Assembly (NCBI GenBank): GCA_022841365.1
Contig: JALHRP010000034.1
Coordinates: forward strand, 1-44,133
Direction: 5' to 3'
Origin: Chitinophagaceae bacterium
GTDB taxonomy: Bacteria; Bacteroidota; Bacteroidia; Chitinophagales; Chitinophagaceae
DNA length: 44,133 nucleotides
Under the pieces are notes generated by a model. The model had not been told where the DNA came from and made no database searches. It was given only the letters and a program-made list of their open reading frames with translations. The translations under genes were made by a program, and so were the position numbers. Positions within the stretch are counted from its first letter, which is position 1. Each line of letters opens with the position of its first letter. This document shows positions 35,232 to 43,741 of the stretch, in pieces.

Positions 35232-35600
35232 ATGAAAATGAAATTAGCTACAGCATTCAGCTGCATGATATATGTTCTCTCTTCCTGCTATTACGATAAA
35301 GAAGAGCTGCTGTATGGTATTGAAAAATGTGATACAGTAAATGTAAAATACAGTGTACAAATTGTAAATACACTTACGGCTAATTGTCTCAGTTGCCATG
35401 GTGGTGATGCATCTGCAGGTGCAGGCATCAGACTCGGCACTTATGATGAAGTGAAAGCACAAGCAGTAAGCGGCACCTTGCTGAATGTAATTTCACACAA
35501 CCCCGGTTTTTCACAAATGCCGAAAGGTGGAGCCAAATTACCCAACTGCCGGATAGAAGAAATAAGAGCATGGATCCAAAACGGAACACCCAATAATTAA
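35232..35600 (+). CDS. Monohaem cytochrome c lipoprotein
   Basis: A 122-residue lipoprotein with lipobox LSS-C (Cys 19), then YYDKEE. One cytochrome c unit carries C52-x2-C55-H56 (NCLSCHGG) and candidate axial Met 96 (SQMPKGG). The C-terminal 35 residues (HNPGFSQMPKGGAKLPNC...IRAWIQNGTPNN) are nearly the same as the end of the preceding cytochrome. The ATG at 35232 was chosen; the frame extends 12 codons upstream into the previous gene. It is ten bases after the preceding stop. Confidence 0.85.
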   Translation: MKMKLATAFSCMIYVLSSCYYDKEELLYGIEKCDTVNVKYSVQIVNTLTANCLSCHGGDASAGAGIRLGTYDEVKAQAVSGTLLNVISHNPGFSQMPKGGAKLPNCRIEEIRAWIQNGTPNN

Positions 35601-35613
35601 CCATTGTAAACAA

Positions 35614-36183
35614 ATGAATATGAAAAAGACAGTCTTGAGTTTATTTGCCTCCCTGCTACTGATAACAGTTGCTGCACAGGAAGTTCATTTAACAAGGAAC
35701 GGGCAGATTACTTTTTTTTCAACTACAGCACTGGAAGACATCAAAGCTGCAAACAATGAAGTGTCCAGTGTACTCAATACAAAAACCGGAGCGTTGCAGT
35801 TTATTGTACTCATTAAAGGGTTTCAATTTAAAAAAATGGCGATGCAGGAACATTTTAACCAGAAGAGTTATATGGATTCTGATAAGTTTCCGAAATCTGA
35901 ATTTAAAGGAACCATTATCGATGTATCTAAAATAGATTTTAAAAAAGATGCTGTATATCCAGTAACGGTAGAAGGTAATTTAACCCTGCATGGTGTTACC
36001 AACAAAATAAAAACCTCTGGCAACATCACTGTAAAAGGAGGAAAAATAAGTTCGGCTTCTACATTTAAAATAAAGCTGGCCGATTACAAAGTTTCAGTTC
36101 CTTCATTTCAATCATCAAAAATTGCAGAGGTAATAGAAGTAACCGTTAACTGCAGTTACGATCCTTACCAGCCTAAGTCCTGA
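35614..36183 (+). CDS. YceI family periplasmic protein (first copy)
   Basis: A 189-residue protein with a signal peptide (about 1-22, ITVAAQ) and one YceI lipocalin-like domain: ITFFSTTALEDIKAANNEVSSVLNTKTGALQFIV, FNQKSYMDSDKFPKSEFKG, then VEGNLTLHGVTNKI and VTVNCSYDPYQ. YceI proteins bind polyisoprenoid chains such as quinone tails in a deep hydrophobic pocket. Beside two cytochromes c, quinone or isoprenoid handling in the periplasm is a reasonable guess. A second YceI copy follows two genes later. Confidence 0.88.
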   Translation: MNMKKTVLSLFASLLLITVAAQEVHLTRNGQITFFSTTALEDIKAANNEVSSVLNTKTGALQFIVLIKGFQFKKMAMQEHFNQKSYMDSDKFPKSEFKGTIIDVSKIDFKKDAVYPVTVEGNLTLHGVTNKIKTSGNITVKGGKISSASTFKIKLADYKVSVPSFQSSKIAEVIEVTVNCSYDPYQPKS

Positions 36184-36199
36184 TTTCAAACTTACTGTT

Positions 36200-37105
36200 A
36201 TGTTTAAAAAATTATCTGCTGCCGTCCTCCTTTCCTGCATATGCACATTTGTTTATGCACAGGATATTGATTTAAACCAAATGCTGGAAGAGGAACAGAA
36301 AAAAGAAGAGAAAGATAAGATCCGTTATACAGAAGCCACGTTTAAATCAACGAGGATCATCAATGGCCATTCGGTTGAGGTAACTCAAAAAGGAATTATG
36401 GATTTCAGAATTGCCCACCGTTTTGGGACCATCAATGGTGGTTTGTATGATCTGTTTGGTTTAGACAATGCCAGTATGCGGATGAGTTTTGATTTTGGAT
36501 TAACGCCCCGTTTAATGGCGGGTGTTGGCCGCAGTACGTATCAAAAACAATACGATGCATTTCTTAAATACAAGATCCTGCGGCAGAGCAGCGGTAAGCG
36601 AAACATGCCGGTGAGTCTGGCAGTAATGTCATCGGCCATGGTGCAAACCATGAAGTGGACAGATACCAGCCGGCCTAATTATTTTTCATCACGCATGTAC
36701 TATGCACACCAGGTAATTGTTGCTCGCAAGTTTTCTGAAAATACATCCATTCAGTTAATGCCCACATTGGTGCACTACAATCTGGTAAAACTGGCCGGTG
36801 ATCCGAATGATGTAATAGCCATCGGTATTGGCGGACGGCAAAAAATTTCTCCACGTGTCTCCATCAATGCAGAATATTATTACCAGGTGCCGGGCTATAA
36901 AATGCCCAACACTGCCAATTCATTTTCTGTAGGGGTTGATATTGAAACCGGAGGTCATGTATTTCAACTGCACTTTACCAATTCAAGAGGAATGACAGAA
37001 AGAACATTTATCAGTGAAACAGCCGGTAAGTGGAGCAATGGCGATATATTGTTTGGCTTTAATATATCGAGGGTTTTTACATTAAAGAAAAACAGGAAAA
37101 AATAA
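36200..37105 (+). CDS. DUF5777 family beta-barrel protein
   Basis: A 301-residue protein with a signal peptide (about 1-21, FVYAQ), a Glu/Lys-rich helix (about 24-40) and then strands typical of the DUF5777 family: HRFGTINGGLYDLFGLDNASMRMSFDFGLT, RLMAGVGRSTYQKQYDAFLKYK, QVIVARKFSENTSIQLMPTLVHYN, FQLHFTNSRGMTE and a final ILFGFNISRVF. An outer-membrane or periplasmic barrel is predicted. The pairing of YceI, c-type cytochrome and DUF5777 genes is a recurrent Bacteroidota arrangement in my recollection; no function is established. Confidence 0.82.
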   Translation: MFKKLSAAVLLSCICTFVYAQDIDLNQMLEEEQKKEEKDKIRYTEATFKSTRIINGHSVEVTQKGIMDFRIAHRFGTINGGLYDLFGLDNASMRMSFDFGLTPRLMAGVGRSTYQKQYDAFLKYKILRQSSGKRNMPVSLAVMSSAMVQTMKWTDTSRPNYFSSRMYYAHQVIVARKFSENTSIQLMPTLVHYNLVKLAGDPNDVIAIGIGGRQKISPRVSINAEYYYQVPGYKMPNTANSFSVGVDIETGGHVFQLHFTNSRGMTERTFISETAGKWSNGDILFGFNISRVFTLKKNRKK

Positions 37106-37148
37106 ACGGCTTTCCGTTACGTTGTTTAATTACACGTTAATTTTAAGC

Positions 37149-37694
37149 ATGCACTATGCAAGATTATTGATGGTTTTATTTATTTGCTGCTCAGCTTTTG
37201 TGCAGCCGTTGATATACACCAGTAATAATGGTTTGGTCAGCTTTCGGTCTGAAGCGCCTTTTGAATTAATCAATGCCAGCAGCAAAGAATTAAAAGGAGC
37301 ACTTGATTTATCAAAAAACAATTTTGCCTTCCGTATACGCATCCGTTCGTTTGAGGGATTTAACAGTCCCTTGCAAAAAGAACACTTCAATGAAAACTAT
37401 ATGGAGAGTGAAAAATTTCCCGAAGCTGTTTTTAACGGAAAAATTATTGAAACCATTGATTACAGTAAGAAAGGGAAATACAGCATCCGTGCAAAAGGCA
37501 AACTGATTATACATGGTGTGGAGCAGGAACGGATTATTAAAAGTGATCTTGAAGTAACAGAAAAAGGTATCCGCATCATCAGCCAGTTCAGTGTCCTCTT
37601 ATCAGACCACGCTATTCCTATCCCCAGAGTTGTAAAAGAAAAACTTGCCAACGAAATCAACGTCAGTATCAATACAGAACTGTATGCAAAATAA
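37149..37694 (+). CDS. YceI-like periplasmic protein (second, diverged copy)
   Basis: A 181-residue protein with a signal-like N-terminus (MHYARLLMVLFICCSAFVQP). The YceI pattern is recognisable: GLVSFRSEAPFELINASSKELKGALDLSKNNFAFRI, HFNENYMESEKFPEAVFNGK, AKGKLIIHGVEQ and ISQFSVLLSDHAIPIP. The start is 37149 (ATG); the frame opens nine codons earlier at a TTG. It is more diverged than the first copy, with a shorter N-terminal region, and may have a different ligand. Confidence 0.78.
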   Translation: MHYARLLMVLFICCSAFVQPLIYTSNNGLVSFRSEAPFELINASSKELKGALDLSKNNFAFRIRIRSFEGFNSPLQKEHFNENYMESEKFPEAVFNGKIIETIDYSKKGKYSIRAKGKLIIHGVEQERIIKSDLEVTEKGIRIISQFSVLLSDHAIPIPRVVKEKLANEINVSINTELYAK

Positions 37695-37703
37695 TCCTGT
37701 AAA

Positions 37704-40568
37704 ATGAGGAGCTCCCTCGTTATACTTTTATTCAGCTGTTTTTTACATAGCAACGCTCAGGTGGCTGCTGATGCACCTTTTACTTTCTGGCAACAAATGT
37801 TAAGTGAACAGGCTGCAGATGGCAAAATGCAGTGTATGATTTTTTCAAAAAACCATTGCATGTATATTGGTACAGCTTCAGGTATGTATCTATACAACGG
37901 TGTTACTGTTTCTGCTATCCCTTTAAAAGAAACCAAAACAGCAAATATTACAGCCCTGCACGAAGATGCAGATCAGGTACTGTGGATTGGTTTACAAAAC
38001 GGCAGCATCTTAAAACTTCACAACAAACAAAGTTTTCTTTTTAAACCACAGGAAGGAACACCTGCAAGCGCCATCAGTAAAATAATCACTGATAAAAAAG
38101 GCCGGCTTTGGTTTGCAACAAAAGGCGAAGGCGTTTATCTGCAGGATAACAATAAAATCTACAACATTAATACAGATGATGGTCTGGGTGATAATTATGT
38201 ATATGATCTGGAACTGCTGCCGGGCAATATCATTGCAGCTTCAACAGATAAAGGATTAAGCCTTTGCACATTTAATCAATCAAAAAAAAGTGTACAGAAT
38301 TTCAGTACCGCCAATGGTTTACCCGATAACATTGTTCGTTGCATCAGTACAGATCCAAACGACAGCAGCACTATCTGGCTTGGGTTTCAGCAGGGCGAAA
38401 TCTGTAAATTTTCTTTATCTACACGTAAGGTTCAATTGGTAACAGTCCCACAGTTAAAAGATAAACAGGTAAATGATTTGCTTATTCTTCATCAACAGGT
38501 ATGGGTAACAACAGACAACAGTGTTGTACAACTCAGCAGAGAGTCTCAACTCATCGGCACACAAAATCCCGGCAACCCATCACAACTTCTGGCTGATGCA
38601 GAAGCCAATATCTGGTTAATCAGTAAAACAGGATTGCTTAAAAATGCCGGGGAAAAACTGCAGTTAATTGCACAGCCCTTGCCCGCAGAAACCCCGGAGA
38701 TACATGATGTTTGGCAGGACGAAGAACAACATATCTGGTATAGTATTAAAGGTGCCATTGTTAAATATCATCCATCAAAAAAACAAAAAACAATTATTCC
38801 CTTACCGGGTGTAGATGATAAATCAGACATCACCAGTTTGTATGGCGATAAAGAAAATAATTTATGGATTGGCACCATGGGTAAAGGCATTTACCTGCTT
38901 AACACAAAAACGAATCTTGTAAAAAGAATGAACGGACTGCCCGGAAATGAGAGTATGAGTGTACTTTCTGTTACAGGGCGCAATAATAATATCTGGATCT
39001 CATCGCTGCAGGGAATCTATCATACCACTGTTACAAAAGATGACTATTTTTTTCAGAACCTTACCGAGCTCTCCGGCATTGGCATCAATTACATCTATCA
39101 TATTTATGAAGACAGTAAACAACGGGTGTGGTTTGCAACAGATGGAAAAGGTTTGGTGATGATGAACAACAACCGCTTTACACATTATGGCGAAAAGCAG
39201 GGACTTACAGCGAAAGTAATTTATTCTGTAACGGAAGATAAACAGGGAAATATCTGGTGTGCAGCTTTGCAAAAGGGATTGTACCGCTTTAACGAAAAAA
39301 CATTTACCAACTTTGGATTGGAGAAAGGATTGCCCGATCTGGATATTTCTTCACTGGATACCGACAACATGGGCAATGTGTTCTGTATCAGCAGAAGTGG
39401 TTATTTTTTGATTGATGCCGCAACCCAAACCGTTATTCTGCCGGGCAATGAATACAGGCTTGGCATATTTAATACTGATCTTAACAGCACAAGCCATACA
39501 GCATCAGGCGTATTGTTTCATACAGGCAATGGTATTTTCCATTACGCAAAACCTCCTTATCAGCAAACGAATCAGCCGCAAACATCCATCACGGCAGTAT
39601 CTTTATTTCTCAAAGAAATCAATACACCTGAACAGAAAGAGTTTGCTCATGATGAAAACAATTTTTCATTTGCATTTACCGGCGTGTATTTTTCAAACCC
39701 TGCGCTTGTACAATACCAATATAAGCTGGATGGTTATAATAATGAATGGCAGACCAGTAAAAATAACGAAGTCAATTTCCCAAAACTGCAACCCGGCACT
39801 TATACGTTCCGTGTGCGTTCATCTGTTACAGCAAATTTTGATCAGGCATCTGAAGCCTTTTATACATTCACTATACATAAACCTTTCTGGAAAGAATGGT
39901 GGTTTGTAGCACTTGCAATAGCGATCATTACAGGCTTTTTAATTTATGTCATCAAAGAGCGGGAAAAAGCTGCGCAAAAATGGCAACAGCTTCAAACGGA
40001 AAAACTGCAATCGCAATATGAAACATTAAAGAACCAGGTAAATCCGCATTTTCTGTTTAACAGTTTCAATACCCTGCTTAATGTAATTGAAGAAGATCCG
40101 CAGAAAGCGGTACCCTATGTAGAGCATCTCAGCGATTTTTACCGCAGCATTGTAAACATGCGTGAAAAAGATTTGATCCTGCTTGCAGATGAATTAAAAA
40201 TTATTGAGGATTACTTTTTTATCCAGAAGAAACGGTTCGGCACAGCACTGATATTTGAAAACAGTATATCAGAAAAAGAAAAAGTGCTCTACAGTATTCC
40301 CCCGCTCACACTTCAGTTGCTGGCAGAAAATGCCATTAAGCACAACGTTGTATCAAAAGACAAACCGCTGGTACTGGAAATGTATATCCGGGATGAACTA
40401 TTATTTGTAAGTAACAACCTGCATCAGAAATCAACCGGAGGAAAAAGCGAAGGCATGGGTTTGCAAAACATCAAAAACAGGTTTCAGCTCATTGCAGGTA
40501 AAGAAATAAAGATTGAAAAAACAACCACACATTTTATTGTACAACTTCCCTTAATTAAACGACCATGA
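37704..40568 (+). CDS. Propeller/LytS-type sensor histidine kinase
   Basis: A 954-residue membrane sensor. After the signal peptide (ending SNAQ) come about ten two-component regulator propeller repeats (about 50-600; W-I-G-T/L-W-x-A-T-x-G-x-G motifs such as LWFATKGEGVYLQD, LWIGTMGKGIYLL, VWFATDGKGLVMM), a Y_Y_Y domain (about 650-725; YQYKLDGYNNEW, FRVRSS), one membrane helix (about 732-750) and a His_kinase/HATPase region. The phosphorylated His is H782 in NPHFLFNSFN, and N-type ATP motifs are LAENAIKHN and GMGLQNIKNRFQ. It should sense a periplasmic ligand and signal to the LytTR regulator encoded next (4-bp ATGA overlap). Confidence 0.92.
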   Translation: MRSSLVILLFSCFLHSNAQVAADAPFTFWQQMLSEQAADGKMQCMIFSKNHCMYIGTASGMYLYNGVTVSAIPLKETKTANITALHEDADQVLWIGLQNGSILKLHNKQSFLFKPQEGTPASAISKIITDKKGRLWFATKGEGVYLQDNNKIYNINTDDGLGDNYVYDLELLPGNIIAASTDKGLSLCTFNQSKKSVQNFSTANGLPDNIVRCISTDPNDSSTIWLGFQQGEICKFSLSTRKVQLVTVPQLKDKQVNDLLILHQQVWVTTDNSVVQLSRESQLIGTQNPGNPSQLLADAEANIWLISKTGLLKNAGEKLQLIAQPLPAETPEIHDVWQDEEQHIWYSIKGAIVKYHPSKKQKTIIPLPGVDDKSDITSLYGDKENNLWIGTMGKGIYLLNTKTNLVKRMNGLPGNESMSVLSVTGRNNNIWISSLQGIYHTTVTKDDYFFQNLTELSGIGINYIYHIYEDSKQRVWFATDGKGLVMMNNNRFTHYGEKQGLTAKVIYSVTEDKQGNIWCAALQKGLYRFNEKTFTNFGLEKGLPDLDISSLDTDNMGNVFCISRSGYFLIDAATQTVILPGNEYRLGIFNTDLNSTSHTASGVLFHTGNGIFHYAKPPYQQTNQPQTSITAVSLFLKEINTPEQKEFAHDENNFSFAFTGVYFSNPALVQYQYKLDGYNNEWQTSKNNEVNFPKLQPGTYTFRVRSSVTANFDQASEAFYTFTIHKPFWKEWWFVALAIAIITGFLIYVIKEREKAAQKWQQLQTEKLQSQYETLKNQVNPHFLFNSFNTLLNVIEEDPQKAVPYVEHLSDFYRSIVNMREKDLILLADELKIIEDYFFIQKKRFGTALIFENSISEKEKVLYSIPPLTLQLLAENAIKHNVVSKDKPLVLEMYIRDELLFVSNNLHQKSTGGKSEGMGLQNIKNRFQLIAGKEIKIEKTTTHFIVQLPLIKRP

Positions 40569-41326
40569 TTCATTTACTAATTCTTGAAGATGAAGAACCG
40601 GCTGCAAAACGATTGCAGAAACTATTGCATGAAACCACACAGGAAGTTGAAGTGCTTGCTGTGCTGGACAGTATCAGTGCAGCAAAAAGCTGGCTGGCAA
40701 CGCATCCGCATCCGCAACTGATGCTGGTAGATATTCACCTGGCCGATGGAATCAGTTTTGAACTGTTTAAACAAATTGAAATCAACTGTCCCATCATCTT
40801 TACAACAGCTTATGATGAGTATGCGCTGCAGGCATTTAAACTAAACAGTATTGACTACCTGTTGAAGCCAATAAAAAAAGATGAGTTGCAACAGGCGTTA
40901 AAAAAGTTTACAAAATTAAAAGCTGCACAGCCCATGAATATTGATCAACTGTTGCAGGCAGTTGCACAAACACCGGCAGATAAATACCGCCAGCGGTTTG
41001 TGATTCGTTATGGTGAACATATCAAAACGGTTGAAACAAAAGAGGCCGCTTATTTTTATACTGAAGCACGTGCTAATTTTCTTGTAACAAAAGATGCCAG
41101 AAGGTATGTGATTGATTTTAATCTCGATCAGCTGGAGCAAATGCTCAACCCCGCTGAATTCTACCGTATTAACCGGCAGTTTATCATCTCCATACAATCC
41201 ATTGAAGAAATGAGTACCTGGACCAAAGGGAGAGTAATGATTAAACTGAAGCCGCCCACCAAAATGGAAACCATTGTGAGTACGGAACGATCGGCCGATT
41301 TTAAAAAATGGCTGGCCGGTGGATGA
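40565..41326 (+). CDS. LytTR-type response regulator
   Basis: A 253-residue regulator. The receiver domain (about 1-118) has acidic pair E8/D9, phosphoacceptor D56 (MLVDIHLADG), T80 and K100 (LLKPIKK). The LytTR DNA-binding domain follows (about 145-248): FVIRYGEHIKTVETKEAAYFYTEARANF, YRINRQFIISIQSIEEM and KLKPPTKMETIVST. The ATGA overlap with the kinase gene makes it its cognate partner. LytTR regulators bind imperfect direct repeats; the targets may include this same operon, which would be autoregulation, but no such site was identified. Confidence 0.94.
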   Translation: MIHLLILEDEEPAAKRLQKLLHETTQEVEVLAVLDSISAAKSWLATHPHPQLMLVDIHLADGISFELFKQIEINCPIIFTTAYDEYALQAFKLNSIDYLLKPIKKDELQQALKKFTKLKAAQPMNIDQLLQAVAQTPADKYRQRFVIRYGEHIKTVETKEAAYFYTEARANFLVTKDARRYVIDFNLDQLEQMLNPAEFYRINRQFIISIQSIEEMSTWTKGRVMIKLKPPTKMETIVSTERSADFKKWLAGG

Positions 41327-41425
41327 TTATTCCTGCTCAGCACAGTAAACAACCTGATCAGTGAACAAATCTTGCTGGTATAAAACAATTGCATCACTTT
41401 TATCGTATAATATAAAAACAAAAAC

Positions 41426-41815
41426 ATGAAAGCTATTCTCTATATGCTGATCCTTTGCAGCAGCCTGCTCACTGCCTGTCAAAAGCAAAATGACGACAAT
41501 ACAACTACGGTTGATCTTACTGCAGGTACCTGGCGTGTAAGTTATTACTGGGATGAAAAAGATGAAACAAGCGATTTTACCAGTTTTAGTTTTATGTTTC
41601 TCAGCAATGGAACATTGATGGCACATACAAGCTCAGGCGCTGCTGTTACCGGAACATGGAGCCAAACAAGCACCAAACTCATCATCAGCTTTACAGATCC
41701 CGTTCTCAGTGAGTTGAACGATGACTGGATGATTACCGAAAAAACAGCCGCCAGCATTAAACTGAAAGATGATAACCCTGCACAGGACGATCAGCTTCAT
41801 TTTACAAAAAATTAG
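41426..41815 (+). CDS. Lipocalin-like lipoprotein
   Basis: A 129-residue exported lipoprotein: lipobox LLTA-C with Cys 18 (LCSSLLTACQKQNDD). The mature domain has the lipocalin-like pattern TAGTWRVSYYWDEKDETSDFTSFSFMFLSNGTLMA, then GTWSQTSTKLIISF and WMITEKTAASIKLKD, a G-x-W-x-V start and alternating strands. Small Bacteroidota lipoproteins of this design are common and of unknown ligand. It is 99 bp after the response regulator, so it may be a separate unit. A strong terminator follows 39 bp after the stop. Confidence 0.75.
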   Translation: MKAILYMLILCSSLLTACQKQNDDNTTTVDLTAGTWRVSYYWDEKDETSDFTSFSFMFLSNGTLMAHTSSGAAVTGTWSQTSTKLIISFTDPVLSELNDDWMITEKTAASIKLKDDNPAQDDQLHFTKN

Positions 41816-42116
41816 TCCCGTATAAAAATCCAACTCCATTCCTTGCTATAGTAGGCCGCACCGCTTGTTGGTGCGGCTTTTTCATTTACATTTGCACATC
41901 ATTCAGGCGGATTTGTTTATTGTTCGGCCAAACGGAACTAATAAACGTCAACAAAACTCTCAACCGGTTTTCCCAAACGTTTATAGTTCAATTTGCCTGT
42001 TTGTAGTATGCAACACTGCAACCTTCAACATCTGTTGTGAACTTGCGCTGTTTTTATTTATACTGTCAACTGTTTTTGCTTTCAGGCAACAACAGCCGGC
42101 AGCAAATTATTGAACT
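41816..42116. other. Gap before the methionine synthase gene
   Basis: 301 bp holding a strong terminator (41855-41884) and one AAACGTTT palindrome (41975-41982), the same core as near acs. I looked for cobalamin and SAM-I/SAM-II riboswitch signatures, which often precede metH, and saw none. The frame at 41865-42113 is not protein-like. Confidence 0.4.
41855..41884 (+). terminator. Terminator of the lipocalin-like gene
   Basis: GCCGCACC (41855-41862) pairs with GGTGCGGC (41870-41877) around a 7-nt loop, followed by five T. It closes the lipoprotein transcript. Confidence 0.9.
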
Positions 42117-43253
42117 ATGGACATCAGAAAAGAACTCGAAAAAAGAATCCTCGTTATTGATGGTGCCATGGGCACTATGATCCAGCGGCATAAACTGCAG
42201 GAAGCCGATTACCGTGGCGAACGTTTCAAAGACTGGCATTGCGATGTAAAAGGCAATAACGATCTGTTGAGCATTACACAACCGCAGATCATTACCGGTA
42301 TTCACAAACAATATTTAGATGCAGGTGCCGATATTATTGAAACCAACACATTCAGCAGTACCAGTATTGCTCAGGCCGATTATGATATGCAATCATTGGC
42401 CTATGAATTAAATGTTGCTTCAGCAAAATGTGCAAGGGCAGCCATTGATGAATACAAAATCCAAAACCCAACTAACCAGGATCCAAAATTTGTTGCCGGT
42501 GCTATCGGCCCGTTGAATAAAACTTTATCACTTTCACCCGATGTAAATAATCCGGGTTACCGTGCAGTTACGTTTGATGAAGTGGTAACTGCTTATTACG
42601 AACAGATCAAGGGGTTAGTTGATGGCGGTGTGGATGTATTGTTGATTGAAACGATTTTCGATACACTCAATGCCAAAGCAGCCATCTTCGCTATTAAAAA
42701 ATATTTTCATGAGCATCCATTAAATCCATCCGCCGCTGGCGGAAGGACTTCTTCAATCGCACAAAGTGAGGTTAACGAAGAACAACAAAATCTCAGAACG
42801 GATGGGGCTGTGCAAGGACAAATCCCCCCTTTGGGGGGTGGGGGGGCCGAACTGCCGATCATGATCAGCGGAACGATCACTGATGCAAGTGGAAGAACCT
42901 TGAGCGGACAAACACTTGAAGCGTTTTATATTTCCGTGATGCATGCAAATCCATTAAGTGTCGGCTTGAACTGTGCATTGGGTGCACATGAAATGCGTCC
43001 GCATATTGAAGAGTTATCGCAGATCGCTTCTTGCTATGTATCTGCTTATCCTAACGCCGGTTTACCAAATGCAATGGGTGAGTACGATGAAAATCCGGAA
43101 GACACCGGACACTATTTAGAAGAGTGGGCAAAAGAAGGCTGGGTGAATATTGTTGGTGGATGTTGCGGTACCACGCCTGATCACATCAAACATATTGCAG
43201 ATCATGTAAGGAAATTACAACCGAGAGAATTACCGGTAGTGGAACAAGTTTAA
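42117..43253 (+). CDS. metH: Methionine synthase N-terminal module (homocysteine S-methyltransferase), with in-frame insertion
   Basis: A 378-residue protein equal to the homocysteine-binding module of cobalamin-dependent methionine synthase, as a separate polypeptide. Seen: [80 protein letters not shown], and zinc ligands C286, C349 and C350 ([14 protein letters not shown]). The 63-residue spacing between C286 and C349 equals the spacing recalled for E. coli MetH (247 to 310), but C286 is 39 residues later. The extra residues lie about 203-244 and match a palindrome-rich insertion in the DNA. The catalytic core is otherwise intact. The cobalamin- and folate-binding half is encoded downstream after the GxxExxY unit. 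Confidence 0.93.
   Translation: MDIRKELEKRILVIDGAMGTMIQRHKLQEADYRGERFKDWHCDVKGNNDLLSITQPQIITGIHKQYLDAGADIIETNTFSSTSIAQADYDMQSLAYELNVASAKCARAAIDEYKIQNPTNQDPKFVAGAIGPLNKTLSLSPDVNNPGYRAVTFDEVVTAYYEQIKGLVDGGVDVLLIETIFDTLNAKAAIFAIKKYFHEHPLNPSAAGGRTSSIAQSEVNEEQQNLRTDGAVQGQIPPLGGGGAELPIMISGTITDASGRTLSGQTLEAFYISVMHANPLSVGLNCALGAHEMRPHIEELSQIASCYVSAYPNAGLPNAMGEYDENPEDTGHYLEEWAKEGWVNIVGGCCGTTPDHIKHIADHVRKLQPRELPVVEQV
42721..42848 (+). repeat. Palindromic repeat insertion inside the metH N-terminal gene
   Basis: In-frame stretch with two hairpins: TCCGCC (42729-42734)/GGCGGA (42738-42743), and CCCCCC (42824-42829)/GGGGGG (42833-42838) followed by another run of G (42840-42846). It encodes a low-complexity, Gly/Ser/Gln/Asn-rich segment that ordinary MetH proteins lack. 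It resembles the dispersed GC-rich palindromes of Bacteroidota intergenic regions, here inside a gene. The exact insertion limits are estimated. Confidence 0.7.
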
Positions 43254-43259
43254 CAAACG

Positions 43260-43732
43260 TTGAACCACGAAGACACAAAGTTCTCAAAGTAACACGAAGG
43301 ATATGTATAAAACTCTAAGCGAACGGGAAGAATTCCTTGCAAGACAAATCGTTGATATAGCTATCAGGGTTCACAAAGAGCTTGGCCCCGGATTATTAGA
43401 AAGTGTGTATGCAAAATGTTTTTATTTTGAATTAACACAAAGAGAAATATCCTTTCAAAAAGAAAAAGAAGTTCCTGTTATTTATCAAACGTTAAAAATA
43501 GATGACGGACTTCGCTTAGATCTTTTAGTTGATAATTTAATTATTGTAGAGTTTAAAGCACATGAAAATTTTCATCCTGTTTGGGAAGCGCAAATTCTGA
43601 GTTACCTGAAATTGTCTCAGAAAAGATTAGGCTTCCTTCTCAACTTCCATGTGCCTTTAATGAAAGATGGAATTAAACGGATAATCTTATAAACTTAGTG
43701 CCACTTTGCGCCTTTGCGTCTTAGTGGTTCAA
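43260..43732 (+). mobile_element. GxxExxY unit with ~40-bp imperfect inverted repeats
   Basis: A 473-bp unit between the two metH halves. The left end (43260-43299) starts TTGAACCACGAAGACACAAA. The right end (43694-43732), read on the other strand, starts TTGAACCACTAAGACGCAAA. The first nine bases are identical, and about 32 of 40 positions agree with one indel. Both ends show a CAAAG-type motif repeated every 8-10 bases. The GxxExxY gene fills almost the whole interior. No clear target duplication could be confirmed (ACAA-like bases flank both sides). Confidence 0.65.
43303..43692 (+). CDS. GxxExxY family protein (PD-(D/E)XK-like fold)
   Basis: A 129-residue protein with the name-giving motif GLLESVY (about 30-36), preceded by [12 protein letters not shown] nuclease-like core follows, [15 protein letters not shown] (about 71-85), with the acidic residues and lysine of a PD-(D/E)XK site, then [11 protein letters not shown]. 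The C-terminus is [18 protein letters not shown]. Members occur in many copies in Bacteroidota genomes by my recollection; the function is not established, and nuclease activity is a fold-based guess. The gene fits tightly between the inverted repeats (start 4 bp inside the left, stop 2 bp before the right). Confidence 0.9.
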   Translation: MYKTLSEREEFLARQIVDIAIRVHKELGPGLLESVYAKCFYFELTQREISFQKEKEVPVIYQTLKIDDGLRLDLLVDNLIIVEFKAHENFHPVWEAQILSYLKLSQKRLGFLLNFHVPLMKDGIKRIIL

Positions 43733-43741
43733 ACAATACAT

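Noticed and set aside
41865-42113. Plus-strand frame before metH
   Set aside because: It starts inside the terminator hairpin and has a Cys/Phe/Leu-rich random composition.
41885-42116. Cobalamin or SAM riboswitch before metH
   Set aside because: I searched by eye for the conserved boxes of cobalamin, SAM-I and SAM-II riboswitches and found none.
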